DNA from: Bifidobacterium catenulatum PV20-2
GTDB lineage: Bacteria; Actinomycetota; Actinomycetes; Actinomycetales; Bifidobacteriaceae
Assembly: GCF_000800455.1 (NCBI RefSeq)
Contig: NZ_CP007456.1
Location: 434,001 to 498,000 of the forward strand
Direction: 5' to 3'
DNA length: 64,000 bases
Shown: one piece after another, positions 37,122 to 45,254 of the stretch
How the letters are laid out: each line of letters begins with the position of its first letter
Numbering within the stretch: the first letter of the stretch is position 1
Translations under genes and position numbers: made by a program
The notes under the pieces: model-generated
The model's database searches: none
What the model saw: the letters and a program-made list of their open reading frames with translations, nothing else
What the model was told of the DNA's origin: nothing

Positions 37122-38513
37122 TCAGCGAAGGTCGAACGCGCCGTCGTTGTAGACGATATCGCCGGAAATGATGGTCGCCCGGTTGGTGCCGGCCCCGTGA
37201 CGGACGAAATCCTCCAAGGTTCGTTCGATGGCCTGTGGTGAGTCTGTGCCGACGGGAATATCGAAGAACGCAAGATCGGCTGTGGCACCGGCGTTGATCT
37301 GACCGATACGGCCCGCGCCAACATGCAATCCCATTTCCTCGGCACCGCCGATGGTGATCATGCGAATGATGCGGTGGGTCAGGTCATCGCGGGTGTACCC
37401 CTGCTCGCGTGCCAGATCGTAAACCATGGCCGCATCGTCGAGCACATCCAGGCTGGGTGAGCTCGACAGTGAATCCGTGCCGATGGCAAGCAGATTGCCC
37501 TCTTCGAGATATTGGCGGATCGGCGCGTCCTTGCCTGTCACGGTAATGCGGTTGGAACGCGGACACAGTGCCACGCCAACCCCACGCTGGCGTAGGATGC
37601 GGCGATCCTCCGCATCGGCCCACACGCCATGCGCGATATGCACGTCCGGGCCGAGCGACCCCAGCTGGTCGACGAACTGGATGGCGGACGCGCCCTTGCC
37701 TGCGGCCTTGAGCTGCTTGTAGCTGTCCCACTGGCCATCACGCCAATCGGCTGCGGAATACGTGGTGAGCGTGGACTCATGCTCACCTGCCTCGATCGGC
37801 GTTTCCGACAGGTGGATATGCAGTCGCATGTCGAGCTGACGTGCAATGTCGGGAAGATCCACGAATGGTTCCGTCTCCAGCGTGTAGGGCGCATGCGGGC
37901 TGATGCCGATGCTTGGCAACCCCTCGTGATGCATGTGCCCGAGATTGCTGATCAGCTCTGCGATGCCCTCGGTTTTCCAATCGTCGTTATGCCAGCCCAT
38001 GACCTCCCAATAGGCGATGCCATGCATGCCCTGCGAGGCAAGTGCGCCCACGGCTTCCGGGTCGGTGACGATATCGGCTGCCGCGGTTGTGCCGGCTTCT
38101 ACCATCATGCGCGCGCCCTGATATGAGGATTCCTTCCACGGACGTGTTTCCTGCAGCTTCTCGTACACTTCGTTGAAGCCGAGTTCCCAGGCGCGGAAGC
38201 GGTCGTAGGTTCCACGTCCCACTTCGGCCATATTGGTGTACTGAAGATGCGTGTGTGCGTTGATCAGGCCGGGGGTGATGATGCCGTCCCAATAGTGTTC
38301 GACGATGCGCCCATTGGCGGCCATATCGTGCTTCAGCGCATCGAGCACCCACTGTCGGGTGCCCACATGCACCACTCGGCTGCCGGACACCGCGATGGCG
38401 CCATTGAGCACCACCGGTCCGGTGACGGGAATGATCAGCGGAGAGCTGTACAGCGTCACCGAGTCGAGCGGCTGCGGATGCGCGGCCAGGTGCAGGGGGT
38501 TGTCAAGCTGCAT
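37122..38513 (-). CDS. Amidohydrolase, SAH/aminofutalosine deaminase type
   Basis: A 463-residue metal-dependent hydrolase. It has the first metal motif NAHTHLQYTN, LHIHLSETPIEAGEHE (second His and the catalytic Glu), IAHGVW, then LCPRSNRITVTGKDAPI and AIGTDSLSSSPSLDVL with the metal-binding Asp. These features match deaminases of 5'-modified adenosines (SAH, MTA, aminofutalosine). It may therefore deaminate SAH to S-inosylhomocysteine. Its start lies inside the end of the SAH hydrolase homologue (11-base overlap), so the two are co-translated. Other amidohydrolase substrates cannot be excluded. Confidence 0.8.
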   Translation of the reverse strand: MQLDNPLHLAAHPQPLDSVTLYSSPLIIPVTGPVVLNGAIAVSGSRVVHVGTRQWVLDALKHDMAANGRIVEHYWDGIITPGLINAHTHLQYTNMAEVGRGTYDRFRAWELGFNEVYEKLQETRPWKESSYQGARMMVEAGTTAAADIVTDPEAVGALASQGMHGIAYWEVMGWHNDDWKTEGIAELISNLGHMHHEGLPSIGISPHAPYTLETEPFVDLPDIARQLDMRLHIHLSETPIEAGEHESTLTTYSAADWRDGQWDSYKQLKAAGKGASAIQFVDQLGSLGPDVHIAHGVWADAEDRRILRQRGVGVALCPRSNRITVTGKDAPIRQYLEEGNLLAIGTDSLSSSPSLDVLDDAAMVYDLAREQGYTRDDLTHRIIRMITIGGAEEMGLHVGAGRIGQINAGATADLAFFDIPVGTDSPQAIERTLEDFVRHGAGTNRATIISGDIVYNDGAFDLR

Positions 38514-39981
38514 GATGCTGTTCCTTTTCGTTTTCCGCGAAACGGGTGAGGGTCCAATCGTAGCCGTTATCGGCTACCGCTTGGCTTGCCTGGTAGCCGC
38601 GTACGCGCAATGCGATATCGGCGATATTGCAATCGATATCATGTCCAAGCTTCTGCAGTCCGTTCTGCAGTTTTCCTTGATTTCTCAACAGATGCGTGAC
38701 CGCTGATATCTGCACGGCGAAGCTTAGATCCATGATTTCGATCGGATTGCCGCCTCCGACGGTGTAGTTGACGCCGTCGCCTTCCGAAATAAGCCGGATT
38801 CGCGGTCCGCTTGGAACGTCAAGATTGCGGATTTCACGCTTGTTCTCCGCTTGGAAACCGTCAATTTCATCCAATGCGATTTCGTTGGCGATGCCTCCGA
38901 TCACCGAAAGCACGGCATTCGGCTTCATGATCTGCAGATGTTGCATGGCGATGGTGTGACGCACGCCGGTTGCGGAAATCACGATATCGGATTCGGAAAT
39001 CGCGTGATTGATATCGTCGGCGCCGAATCCGTCGAATACGGCCTGCAATGCGACCACGGGATTGGTATCGCAAATGGTTACGTTGGCGCCGAGCGCACGC
39101 ACGCGATGCGCGAAACCGCGTCCGACAGGACCATAGCCAACCACGCATACGTTTTTGCCTGCGAAGCAGTCATGGCCGAGAATGCGCTGCATGGTGGTGA
39201 CGCAGGTTTCGCCGGTGCCGTGCGCATTGTCGAAACCGGTTTTCAGCATGCTGTCGTTGACTGCGATAACGGGGAATGATAGCGCTCCGGCGTCCTGCAT
39301 GGCTTGGAACGCGCGAATGCCGCTGGTGGTCTCTTCCGCCACGCCGATGATGCGTTCCATCAGTTCGGGGCGTTCCATCGCGGCCAGTCGCGCGAAGCTC
39401 GCACCATCGTCGATGATGATGTTCGGCCGGATCTCATCAAGCAGGTCGAGTGCCCCCTGATGCGCCTGCTCCGGCGTCCAATCGGGATTGTATGCGACGG
39501 GAATGCCCTCTTCGCGCAGATGCGCCGCGACGCGCTCGTCATTGGCTTCGGAACCGCAGTATGCGCCGACGATGGCTCCTGCCTGCTTTAATTGGCGGAG
39601 CAGTACGGCGGTTTTCGGCTCAAGAATCAGGCAGACCGCAATGCGAATACCGGTGAAATCAACATCCTGCCGTGCCTCGCGCATAAGTTCCGCCGACACC
39701 GGCATATGATCCTGTGCGAAATCAATCGCCCCTGCTCCGGTCAATTCGCGTGCATCGGGTACCTCGTCCAAGGGAACCGTTGCGTCAATGGCATGGTATG
39801 TCTGCGATTCGGCCTGATCGTAAACGGGAATCATGCCCCAATCCTGCGCTTTGGCGAGATCGGATTGCGTGAAACATGCCTGTGTATCGTCATCGCCGAC
39901 ATACAAACGGGTGCCAGCCAGCGAAAGATTGGTTTTCTGGGAATATTCCGCGGCCCATGCACTGAATTGCGATTGTTCCAT
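38503..39981 (-). CDS. Divergent S-adenosylhomocysteine hydrolase family protein
   Basis: A 492-residue NAD-dependent SAH hydrolase homologue. Conserved features are DDG (191-193), AEETTSG (215-221), VNDSMLKTGFDN (K247, D251), the Rossmann motif VGYGPVGRG and DLSFAVQ. Compared with the human enzyme from memory, the purine-site His55 and Glu59 become Ile119 and Lys123 (LILEPKTAVL). The histidine of GHF becomes Gly363, and the histidine of MGHP becomes Asn412. The C-terminal KPDHYRY is absent. An N-terminal extension of about 65 residues is present. The Lys at the Glu59 position also occurs in Thermotoga and archaeal members, some of which prefer S-inosylhomocysteine. It overlaps the amidohydrolase gene. 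Family firm, substrate open. Confidence 0.85.
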   Translation of the reverse strand: MEQSQFSAWAAEYSQKTNLSLAGTRLYVGDDDTQACFTQSDLAKAQDWGMIPVYDQAESQTYHAIDATVPLDEVPDARELTGAGAIDFAQDHMPVSAELMREARQDVDFTGIRIAVCLILEPKTAVLLRQLKQAGAIVGAYCGSEANDERVAAHLREEGIPVAYNPDWTPEQAHQGALDLLDEIRPNIIIDDGASFARLAAMERPELMERIIGVAEETTSGIRAFQAMQDAGALSFPVIAVNDSMLKTGFDNAHGTGETCVTTMQRILGHDCFAGKNVCVVGYGPVGRGFAHRVRALGANVTICDTNPVVALQAVFDGFGADDINHAISESDIVISATGVRHTIAMQHLQIMKPNAVLSVIGGIANEIALDEIDGFQAENKREIRNLDVPSGPRIRLISEGDGVNYTVGGGNPIEIMDLSFAVQISAVTHLLRNQGKLQNGLQKLGHDIDCNIADIALRVRGYQASQAVADNGYDWTLTRFAENEKEQHHAA

Positions 39982-40036
39982 GAATCACCTTTCCTTGATC
40001 CGTCTTCTCTGTCCGCGCATTGCGCTGCAGCTGCAT

Positions 40037-40055
40037 AAGCATAATGTATATGCTT
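40037..40055. promoter_or_regulatory. Inverted repeat upstream of the SAH hydrolase homologue
   Basis: AAGCATA and TATGCTT are perfect 7-base arms with a 5-base spacer, about 60 bases before the start of the SAH hydrolase homologue. It is a plausible operator; TATACATTATGC on the minus strand inside it may be part of the promoter. Confidence 0.4.
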
Positions 40056-40091
40056 CGCGTGCATACATGGGAAAACGGTATGTAGGGTGTG

Positions 40092-41510
40092 CTATCGCAA
40101 CATGGCACCAAGCGCATCCTGCAATGTGTCGACCTGAACGATCGACAATCCGGGAATCGCGATTTCCCTACGTAATGTCGGCACTACAGCGGTGGTGAAG
40201 CCAAGACGGGCGGCCTCGCGCAACCGGTATTCCAGTCGCGGCACCGGACGCACCTGCCCGGTCAACGAAATCTCACCGATCGCACACGTGGTGCGGACGA
40301 TCGCCTTCGACTTCGCGGCGCTCGCCAACGCGCCCACAATCGCCAGATCGCAGCCCGGCTCACGTGCCTGACCCCCGGCAATCGTGGAAATATAGAGATC
40401 GTTCGCCAGAAGATTGACGTTGCCATGCCTGTATAGCACCGCCACCAGCATGGCGATGCGGTTCGTATCCACGCCATTTGCCGCACGGCGAGGCGTCGGC
40501 AATACCGATTTGGTGACCAACGACTGCACTTCGATGGGCAGGCTGCGGTGGCCGTCCAACGTGAACGTCACGCACGTGCCCTCCACCGGAGCGGAACTGG
40601 CGGAATTGGATGATGAAAGAAAAAGCCCAGACGGGTCCGTCACCTCTTCGATGCCTTCGCCGCTCATATCGAAACAGCCGACCTCATCGGTGGGACCGAA
40701 ACGATTCTTCACCGCGCGCAGCATGCGAAGCGCGGTTTCAGCATCCCCCTCGAACTGGCAGACCACATCAACGAGATGCTCCAACGTGCGCGGGCCGGCA
40801 ATCGAGCCGTCTTTGGTGACATGACCGACCAATAATACTGGAATATCAAGCGTTTTTGCGGTGTCGATCAGGGCGCTCGCCACTTCGCGTACCTGCGTCG
40901 ACCCTCCGGAAATGCCGTCGACTTCCTGTGAGACGATGGTCTGCGCGGAATCGACGATGGCCAGCGCAGGCTTGCTTTGCTCGATCAGTCCAAGTACGGT
41001 CGACAGGTCGGTGGTGGCAGCCAGTAGCAGATTCGGCTCGACAGCGCCTATGCGTGAGGCCCTCATACGCACCTGCGCCTGCGATTCCTCGCCGGAAATA
41101 TACAGCACCGTGTTGCGTTCCGGTTGCGCCGCGCAAAGACGGGCCACGTTGCCGGCGGTTTCCAGCAGCAGCGTCGATTTGCCGATGCCAGGCTCGCCTG
41201 CGATGAGCGTCACGGAGCCGGGTACGATGCCGCCGCCGAGTATGCGGTTGAACTCCGTGAAACCCGTGCTGATTCTGGAAATGTTTTCCGTGCCGATTTC
41301 CGTGATGGGCTTCGCTGCGGAAGCAGGCACCGCATGCGATTGCGTGCGCGATGTGCGCCCGGGGGCTGCGGTGCGTTTCGAAGCGGCGGGACGGGCCTCA
41401 TGAAATTCTTCGATGGTGCCCCATTGGCCGCATTCGGGGCAGCGGCCCAGCCATTTCGGGCCGTTCCAGCCGCATTCGGAACATACAAATTGCGAGGACG
41501 TCTTTGCCAT
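40092..41510 (-). CDS. radA: DNA repair protein RadA
   Basis: A 472-residue RadA (Sms) that works with RecA in branch migration. It has the N-terminal zinc finger CSECGWNGPKWLGRCPECGQWGT, Walker A in LIAGEPGIGKSTLLLE, the RadA motif KNRFGPTDEVGCFDM and a C-terminal Lon-like domain (ARRAANGVDTNRIAML, GLAR-like ISLTGQVRPVPRLEYRLREAARLGF). I chose the ATG at 41510 because it sits right before the zinc finger. It lacks a Shine-Dalgarno, but TATTGT ends seven bases upstream, so the mRNA may be leaderless. A TTG at 41540 is the alternative. Confidence 0.95.
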   Translation of the reverse strand: MAKTSSQFVCSECGWNGPKWLGRCPECGQWGTIEEFHEARPAASKRTAAPGRTSRTQSHAVPASAAKPITEIGTENISRISTGFTEFNRILGGGIVPGSVTLIAGEPGIGKSTLLLETAGNVARLCAAQPERNTVLYISGEESQAQVRMRASRIGAVEPNLLLAATTDLSTVLGLIEQSKPALAIVDSAQTIVSQEVDGISGGSTQVREVASALIDTAKTLDIPVLLVGHVTKDGSIAGPRTLEHLVDVVCQFEGDAETALRMLRAVKNRFGPTDEVGCFDMSGEGIEEVTDPSGLFLSSSNSASSAPVEGTCVTFTLDGHRSLPIEVQSLVTKSVLPTPRRAANGVDTNRIAMLVAVLYRHGNVNLLANDLYISTIAGGQAREPGCDLAIVGALASAAKSKAIVRTTCAIGEISLTGQVRPVPRLEYRLREAARLGFTTAVVPTLRREIAIPGLSIVQVDTLQDALGAMLR

Positions 41511-41637
41511 ACCGCCGACAATACGGATATTTTGAGACAAGCGTTCGCCGCGATGTTAAGGGGGTACTGATGCGGGGGTGCTGCGCGATTGTGTCGCCCG
41601 GATTTGAGCGTCTTGCGGATGTGAAAGAATAACAGCC

Positions 41638-42264
41638 ATGTCTAATACGCAAACTTCCTCTTCCCATGGCAAGCTGATTGTGGCTGTCGTTGCCGCCGCT
41701 TTGGTGGTTGTACTCGCTTTGGTGTCCGCTTTTATTTGGCCCGGCTGGGCGTTGAACAAGGGTGACGGGGCGAGCTCCCAAGGCGCCACCTCTCAGGGAG
41801 CGTCGCAGAATGCCTCCGAACCGACCACGCCGTCCATCGACGCGGTGGCTTTGCCGGATGGTGCCAGCGAACTGCTGAAGGCCATGCCTGATTCCGTACT
41901 GAATTTCGCACGCACCAAGGCCGATGCCAGCACTTCCTGGAGTGGAGCGTCTCCGGTTGAGGAGTACACGCTGACGTATTCAACCGGCACGGACGGCCAG
42001 GAAGTCACTCTTGAAGTGGCGCAGTGGTCCCAGGACGAGGATGCGCAAGGCCAGTACGACAATCTGACCGGCGCCATGACCGGCAAGGAGCTGGGCAGCG
42101 GCAATGTGAAGGTTTCCGGCGAGGCTACCGGTGCCTACAGTGCTAAAACCGATCCGAACGATGAGACCAAGGCCATCGCCGTCTGGCGTAACGATACCGT
42201 GGTGTTCCAGGCCACTGGTGCCAAGGATTCGGTGCGGCGCTTCTACCAGCAGTTCCCGCTGTGA
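41638..42264 (+). CDS. Membrane-anchored protein of unknown function
   Basis: A 208-residue protein with a short cytoplasmic head, one membrane span (KLIVAVVAAALVVVLALVSAFIW, about residues 12-34), then an external Ser/Thr/Gln-rich linker and a compact domain (about 70-208) with VEEYTLTYS, VTLEVAQWSQDEDAQ, SGEATGAYSAKT and AIAVWRNDTVVFQATGAKDSVRRFYQQFPL. This layout resembles actinobacterial one-span secreted proteins of unknown role; I cannot name the family. It is divergent from radA. Confidence 0.7.
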   Translation: MSNTQTSSSHGKLIVAVVAAALVVVLALVSAFIWPGWALNKGDGASSQGATSQGASQNASEPTTPSIDAVALPDGASELLKAMPDSVLNFARTKADASTSWSGASPVEEYTLTYSTGTDGQEVTLEVAQWSQDEDAQGQYDNLTGAMTGKELGSGNVKVSGEATGAYSAKTDPNDETKAIAVWRNDTVVFQATGAKDSVRRFYQQFPL

Positions 42265-42467
42265 CATTTGGCGGTCGGATACTGGACCCGCATGATGCAC
42301 GCATGATTCAGTCGTGGCCTATGAGGGTTGTGGTTTAATCTGATTTTCCAATAAAGAGGTGTGTGCTTCCACCATATGAATGCGGTTGTGCGCGTTCGTC
42401 CCCGAAGCAGTGTAGTATTGGGCAAGTTGCAAACTTTTACCCTTTGAGTTTAAGAACGGAGGCTGAG

Positions 42468-42557
42468 ATGGGCTCGGTCATCAAGAAGCGCCGCAAGCGC
42501 ATGAGCAAGAAGAAGCACCGCAAACTGCTTCGTAAGACTCGCCACCAGCGCAAGTAG
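42468..42557 (+). CDS. bS22-like small ribosomal protein
   Basis: A 29-residue, extremely basic peptide starting MGSVIKKRRKRMSKKKHRK. It matches the actinobacterial small-subunit protein bS22 seen in mycobacterial ribosome structures, which starts almost identically and is about 33 residues long. It is related to the AURKAIP1/COX24 domain. AACGGAGG sits just before the ATG, and a perfect terminator follows. A longer frame from 42363 is not credible because its upstream part is unlike anything known. It is a free-standing gene with its own leader of about 150 bases. Confidence 0.88.
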   Translation: MGSVIKKRRKRMSKKKHRKLLRKTRHQRK

Positions 42558-42588
42558 TCTTCAGGCGCGGTTGAGGCGTCGCTTAAAC

Positions 42589-42625
42589 AAAATCCCGTAT
42601 ATCTTTTCTGATATACGGGATTTTT
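42589..42625. terminator. Terminator after the bS22-like gene
   Basis: AAAATCCCGTATATC pairs with GATATACGGGATTTT, with A/T tracts on both sides. It is strong on the plus strand. Confidence 0.9.
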
Positions 42626-42704
42626 GCATATCTCAAAGAAATAAACGAAAATCACGAAAATGAAATCACAAGCAAGATGCAGCATCAAAGTCAATAGATG
42701 CAAA

Positions 42705-42739
42705 TGAGGCTGTGCGCTCGATGTGAACGCACAGCCTCA
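42705..42739 (-). terminator. Terminator-like hairpin after rpiA
   Basis: TGAGGCTGTGCG pairs perfectly with CGCACAGCCTCA (12 base pairs, 11-base loop). It is downstream of rpiA on the minus strand and followed by TTTGC, a short T-run. Confidence 0.7.
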
Positions 42740-42774
42740 TAAGGATTCGCGGAACTTCCGCTACTGCTCTAATC

Positions 42775-43473
42775 TCACTTGTTGGAGTTGGTGAGCACGC
42801 GCGGGCCGTTCGGGTCGCCCACGATGACCTGATCCACCATGTGCAGGAACAGGCCGTGCTCCACCACACCGACGGTGTTGATGAGGTCGTCGGCCAGGGC
42901 TTCCGGGTGTTCGATGCGCTCGAGATGCAGGTCGACCACATAGTTGTTCTCGTCGGTACGCACCGGCTGACCTTCGGCGTCGAGGCGCAGCACCGGCCTG
43001 TAGCCGCGTGCTTCGAACCTCTTGACGACCTGGCCTGCGCCGAACGGAATCACCTCGACCGGCAGCGGGAACTTGCCAATGGTGTCGACGACCTTGGATT
43101 CGTCCACGATCCACACGATCTTGTTGGAGTTGGTGGCCACGATCTTCTCCCACAGCAGGGCAGCGCCGCCGCCCTTGATGCCGTTGAAGTTCTTGTCGAC
43201 CTCGTCGGCGCCGTCAATGGTCACGTCGATGTGATCAACGTCATCGATGTCGACGATCTTGATGCCGTAGCCTTCTGCTTGTTCCTGGGTGCGGCGGGAA
43301 GTGGTCACGCCGGTGAACTCCAGGCCTTCCTCCTGCACGCGGCGGCCAAGCTCGTCGACCAGGAAACGCACGGTCGAACCGGTGCCCAGACCTGCGATCA
43401 TGCCGTTCTGAATCAGCTTGGCAGCTTCGATGCCAGCTGCCTTCTTCAATGCGTCCTGCTGTGCCTTGTCCAT
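42775..43473 (-). CDS. rpiA: Ribose-5-phosphate isomerase A
   Basis: A 232-residue RpiA that interconverts ribose 5-phosphate and ribulose 5-phosphate, a step of the pentose part of the bifid shunt. Motifs are [10 protein letters not shown] (phosphate loop), [25 protein letters not shown] (catalytic Asp/Glu) and VDESK. The ATG at 43473 follows AAGGAGGATC; a longer frame upstream is not conserved. A minus-strand TAATAT (43513-43508) may be its -10 box. Confidence 0.96.
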   Translation of the reverse strand: MDKAQQDALKKAAGIEAAKLIQNGMIAGLGTGSTVRFLVDELGRRVQEEGLEFTGVTTSRRTQEQAEGYGIKIVDIDDVDHIDVTIDGADEVDKNFNGIKGGGAALLWEKIVATNSNKIVWIVDESKVVDTIGKFPLPVEVIPFGAGQVVKRFEARGYRPVLRLDAEGQPVRTDENNYVVDLHLERIEHPEALADDLINTVGVVEHGLFLHMVDQVIVGDPNGPRVLTNSNK

Positions 43474-43647
43474 GATCCTCCTTCGATATGGGGTTAAGAC
43501 CGTCTCCATATTATCGGATGTGTTGATTTTTGTGCGTTTGTCGACATGTCTTGGCCGATGATGTGCAATCAATTACCGACAAATGTTTTCACGAGGTGTT
43601 TCACGTACTTTTTTGGCTGGGGATATGGGTTCCGGTGCGAGATTCCA

Positions 43648-44928
43648 TTAATTGTGTTTGACTGCGAACGGCGCGTCCTCCAATACCAGTGTGCCATCGC
43701 CCTGCACATACCCCTCCACCGCGATGTAGCCGCGAATGCGGCGGAGTCTGCCGTCGAACGTCGGACTGGAATTTGGCGGGGGAGTGAAACGAATGGTGCC
43801 CGACACCGACAGTCCCGAAGGGCTTTTCCGGCGTGGTTGCTGGGATTGTTGCGGTTGCGTCGCCGATTGCGGTGCGTCTGCCTGCGATTCCTGCGTTTCT
43901 GGTGATTGCGGGGAGTCGGCTGTTTTATCGGATTGCGTCGCCGATTGCCCGGATTGCGTTGGCTGCAGCGTTCCGGCGGATGCGTTTTCCGTGTCTTCAC
44001 GCGGGAAATAATCCGTTTTGATCAGCATTTCCGCATACGATTTGTGCGGTGCGGTGGTATCGGATTGCGTAGAGCCAGACGTCGCGGTATCCGATGGCAT
44101 GGAGTCGGATACCGACGTGGCAAGCACTGTGGTCGGTTCCGGCATTTCGTCGGATTCTGCCGGCATTCCGTTGGGAGGCAGCGGCAACGTCGACTCGTCG
44201 GGCGCGGGGTAGCCTTCGGGCTCCACCAGCATGTCCGCTATGGAACGCGGCCGCGGTTCCGGATCGGACATACCTATCAGATCGTCGGCCAGAGAGCCGC
44301 CGGCGGATTCGCCCTGCCCGCGTCCGATATGGTATTCGTCCGAAGTGATTTTGCCGTCGAGCAGCATCTGGGCATCGTCGGGAACATCGATGCCTTGCGA
44401 GTATTCGGAAGCCAGCAGCGACTGCCAACCCTCCAAAGGAAGATATCCTTCGCGAACCTTCGAACGGCAATCGCCGGCATACGTGCGCGCAAGCTCGTCC
44501 ACCTTCTCATTGCCCGCATTGCCGGCATGGCCCTTGACCCATACGAATTTCACCGATCCGGGACGTTTGGAAATCTCGGCGTCGATCGCGCGAATCAAAT
44601 CCGCGTTCTTCACCGGCTTCTTCTGTGAGTTCTTCCAGCCGTTCTTCTTCCAGCCATGCACCCACGTGGTGGAACAGTTGATCGCATACTGCGAATCAGT
44701 TTCGATCACCAACGGTTCGGAACCGGGATGCGCGCGCAACGCCTCCAACACTGCGCACAGTTCGCCGATCTGGTTGGTGCCGTTCGTTGCTCCACCGGCG
44801 TCGCAATCGCCCTCATGGTGGTGCCCCGGCTTGCCACCCGTCGCGAGTTCGTGATCGGCCCAGCCCCAACCCATTGGACCATTCGGATTACCCAAAGCGG
44901 AACCGTCTGTAGAAACCGTAATCGTCAT
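43648..44928 (-). CDS. RNase HI with long linker and extra C-terminal domain
   Basis: The first 155 residues are a complete RNase HI domain that cuts the RNA strand of RNA-DNA hybrids. Catalytic residues are D8, E56, D78 and D144, with His134 in the VKGHAGN loop. A middle part of over 200 residues is rich in Pro, Ser, Thr, Asp and Gln (for example SQPTQSGQSATQSD-like repeats). The final 60 residues (SGTIRFTPPPNSSPTFDGRLRRIRGYIAVEGYVQGDGTL) look like a small folded domain that I cannot name. At 426 residues it is far longer than ordinary RNase HI (about 155). The start is immediate, MTITVSTDGS. It stands alone, after rpiA. Confidence 0.85.
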   Translation of the reverse strand: MTITVSTDGSALGNPNGPMGWGWADHELATGGKPGHHHEGDCDAGGATNGTNQIGELCAVLEALRAHPGSEPLVIETDSQYAINCSTTWVHGWKKNGWKNSQKKPVKNADLIRAIDAEISKRPGSVKFVWVKGHAGNAGNEKVDELARTYAGDCRSKVREGYLPLEGWQSLLASEYSQGIDVPDDAQMLLDGKITSDEYHIGRGQGESAGGSLADDLIGMSDPEPRPRSIADMLVEPEGYPAPDESTLPLPPNGMPAESDEMPEPTTVLATSVSDSMPSDTATSGSTQSDTTAPHKSYAEMLIKTDYFPREDTENASAGTLQPTQSGQSATQSDKTADSPQSPETQESQADAPQSATQPQQSQQPRRKSPSGLSVSGTIRFTPPPNSSPTFDGRLRRIRGYIAVEGYVQGDGTLVLEDAPFAVKHN

Positions 44929-44937
44929 GCCTCTACC

Positions 44938-45165
44938 CTACGAAAGCCATGCGACTCGCTCCGCGCCCGTCTGCAAAGGGCATCCATGCGGGTGCTCATC
45001 GTCCAGACATAGCATGGCCGAAGTCTGGAACACGCCCTCGCCATAATCGAATGTGGCCATGCCATGGTGCCGTTCGGCCGTCCCTCGTACGGTTTCGGTG
45101 TCCAGACCGGTGCCGCCGTGCTTCGTCGAGACGGGGCCTCCGTCGCGTTTTCCAACAGACGACAA
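44938..45165 (-). pseudogene. Remnant of a sensor histidine kinase ATPase domain
   Basis: About 75 residues open on the minus strand. The stretch TKHGGTGLDTETVRGTAERHHGMATFDYGEGVFQTSAMLCL is laid out like the end of a GHKL histidine-kinase ATPase domain (G-x-GL--V---AE--GG---) in quorum-type sensor kinases. There is no nucleotide-binding N box, no receptor and no partner regulator nearby, so this is best read as a leftover of a deleted gene. It sits between rnhA and pgm, where no functional gene would be missed. Resemblance is by eye only. Confidence 0.45.
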
Positions 45166-45198
45166 AAGGTCCGTCCCATTTTACGGAACGGACCTTTT
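45164..45198 (-). terminator. Terminator downstream of pgm
   Basis: AAAAGGTCCGT and ACGGACCTTTT form an 11-base-pair stem with an inner CC/GG extension and A/T ends, on the 3' side of pgm. Confidence 0.85.
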
Positions 45199-45254
45199 GC
45201 TCGCGTCACGGTCGCATATCGACCGCGATTATTGTGCGGCGGTTAAGCCGAATG

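Noticed and set aside
39982..40091. A SAM or SAH riboswitch before the SAH hydrolase homologue
   Set aside because: The leader is only about 110 bases and has no riboswitch-like pairing; only a short inverted repeat is seen.
44925..45209. A 94-residue open frame on the same strand as the kinase relic but in another frame
   Set aside because: It runs into the pgm terminator and lacks the kinase-like sequence; the relic frame is the better reading.
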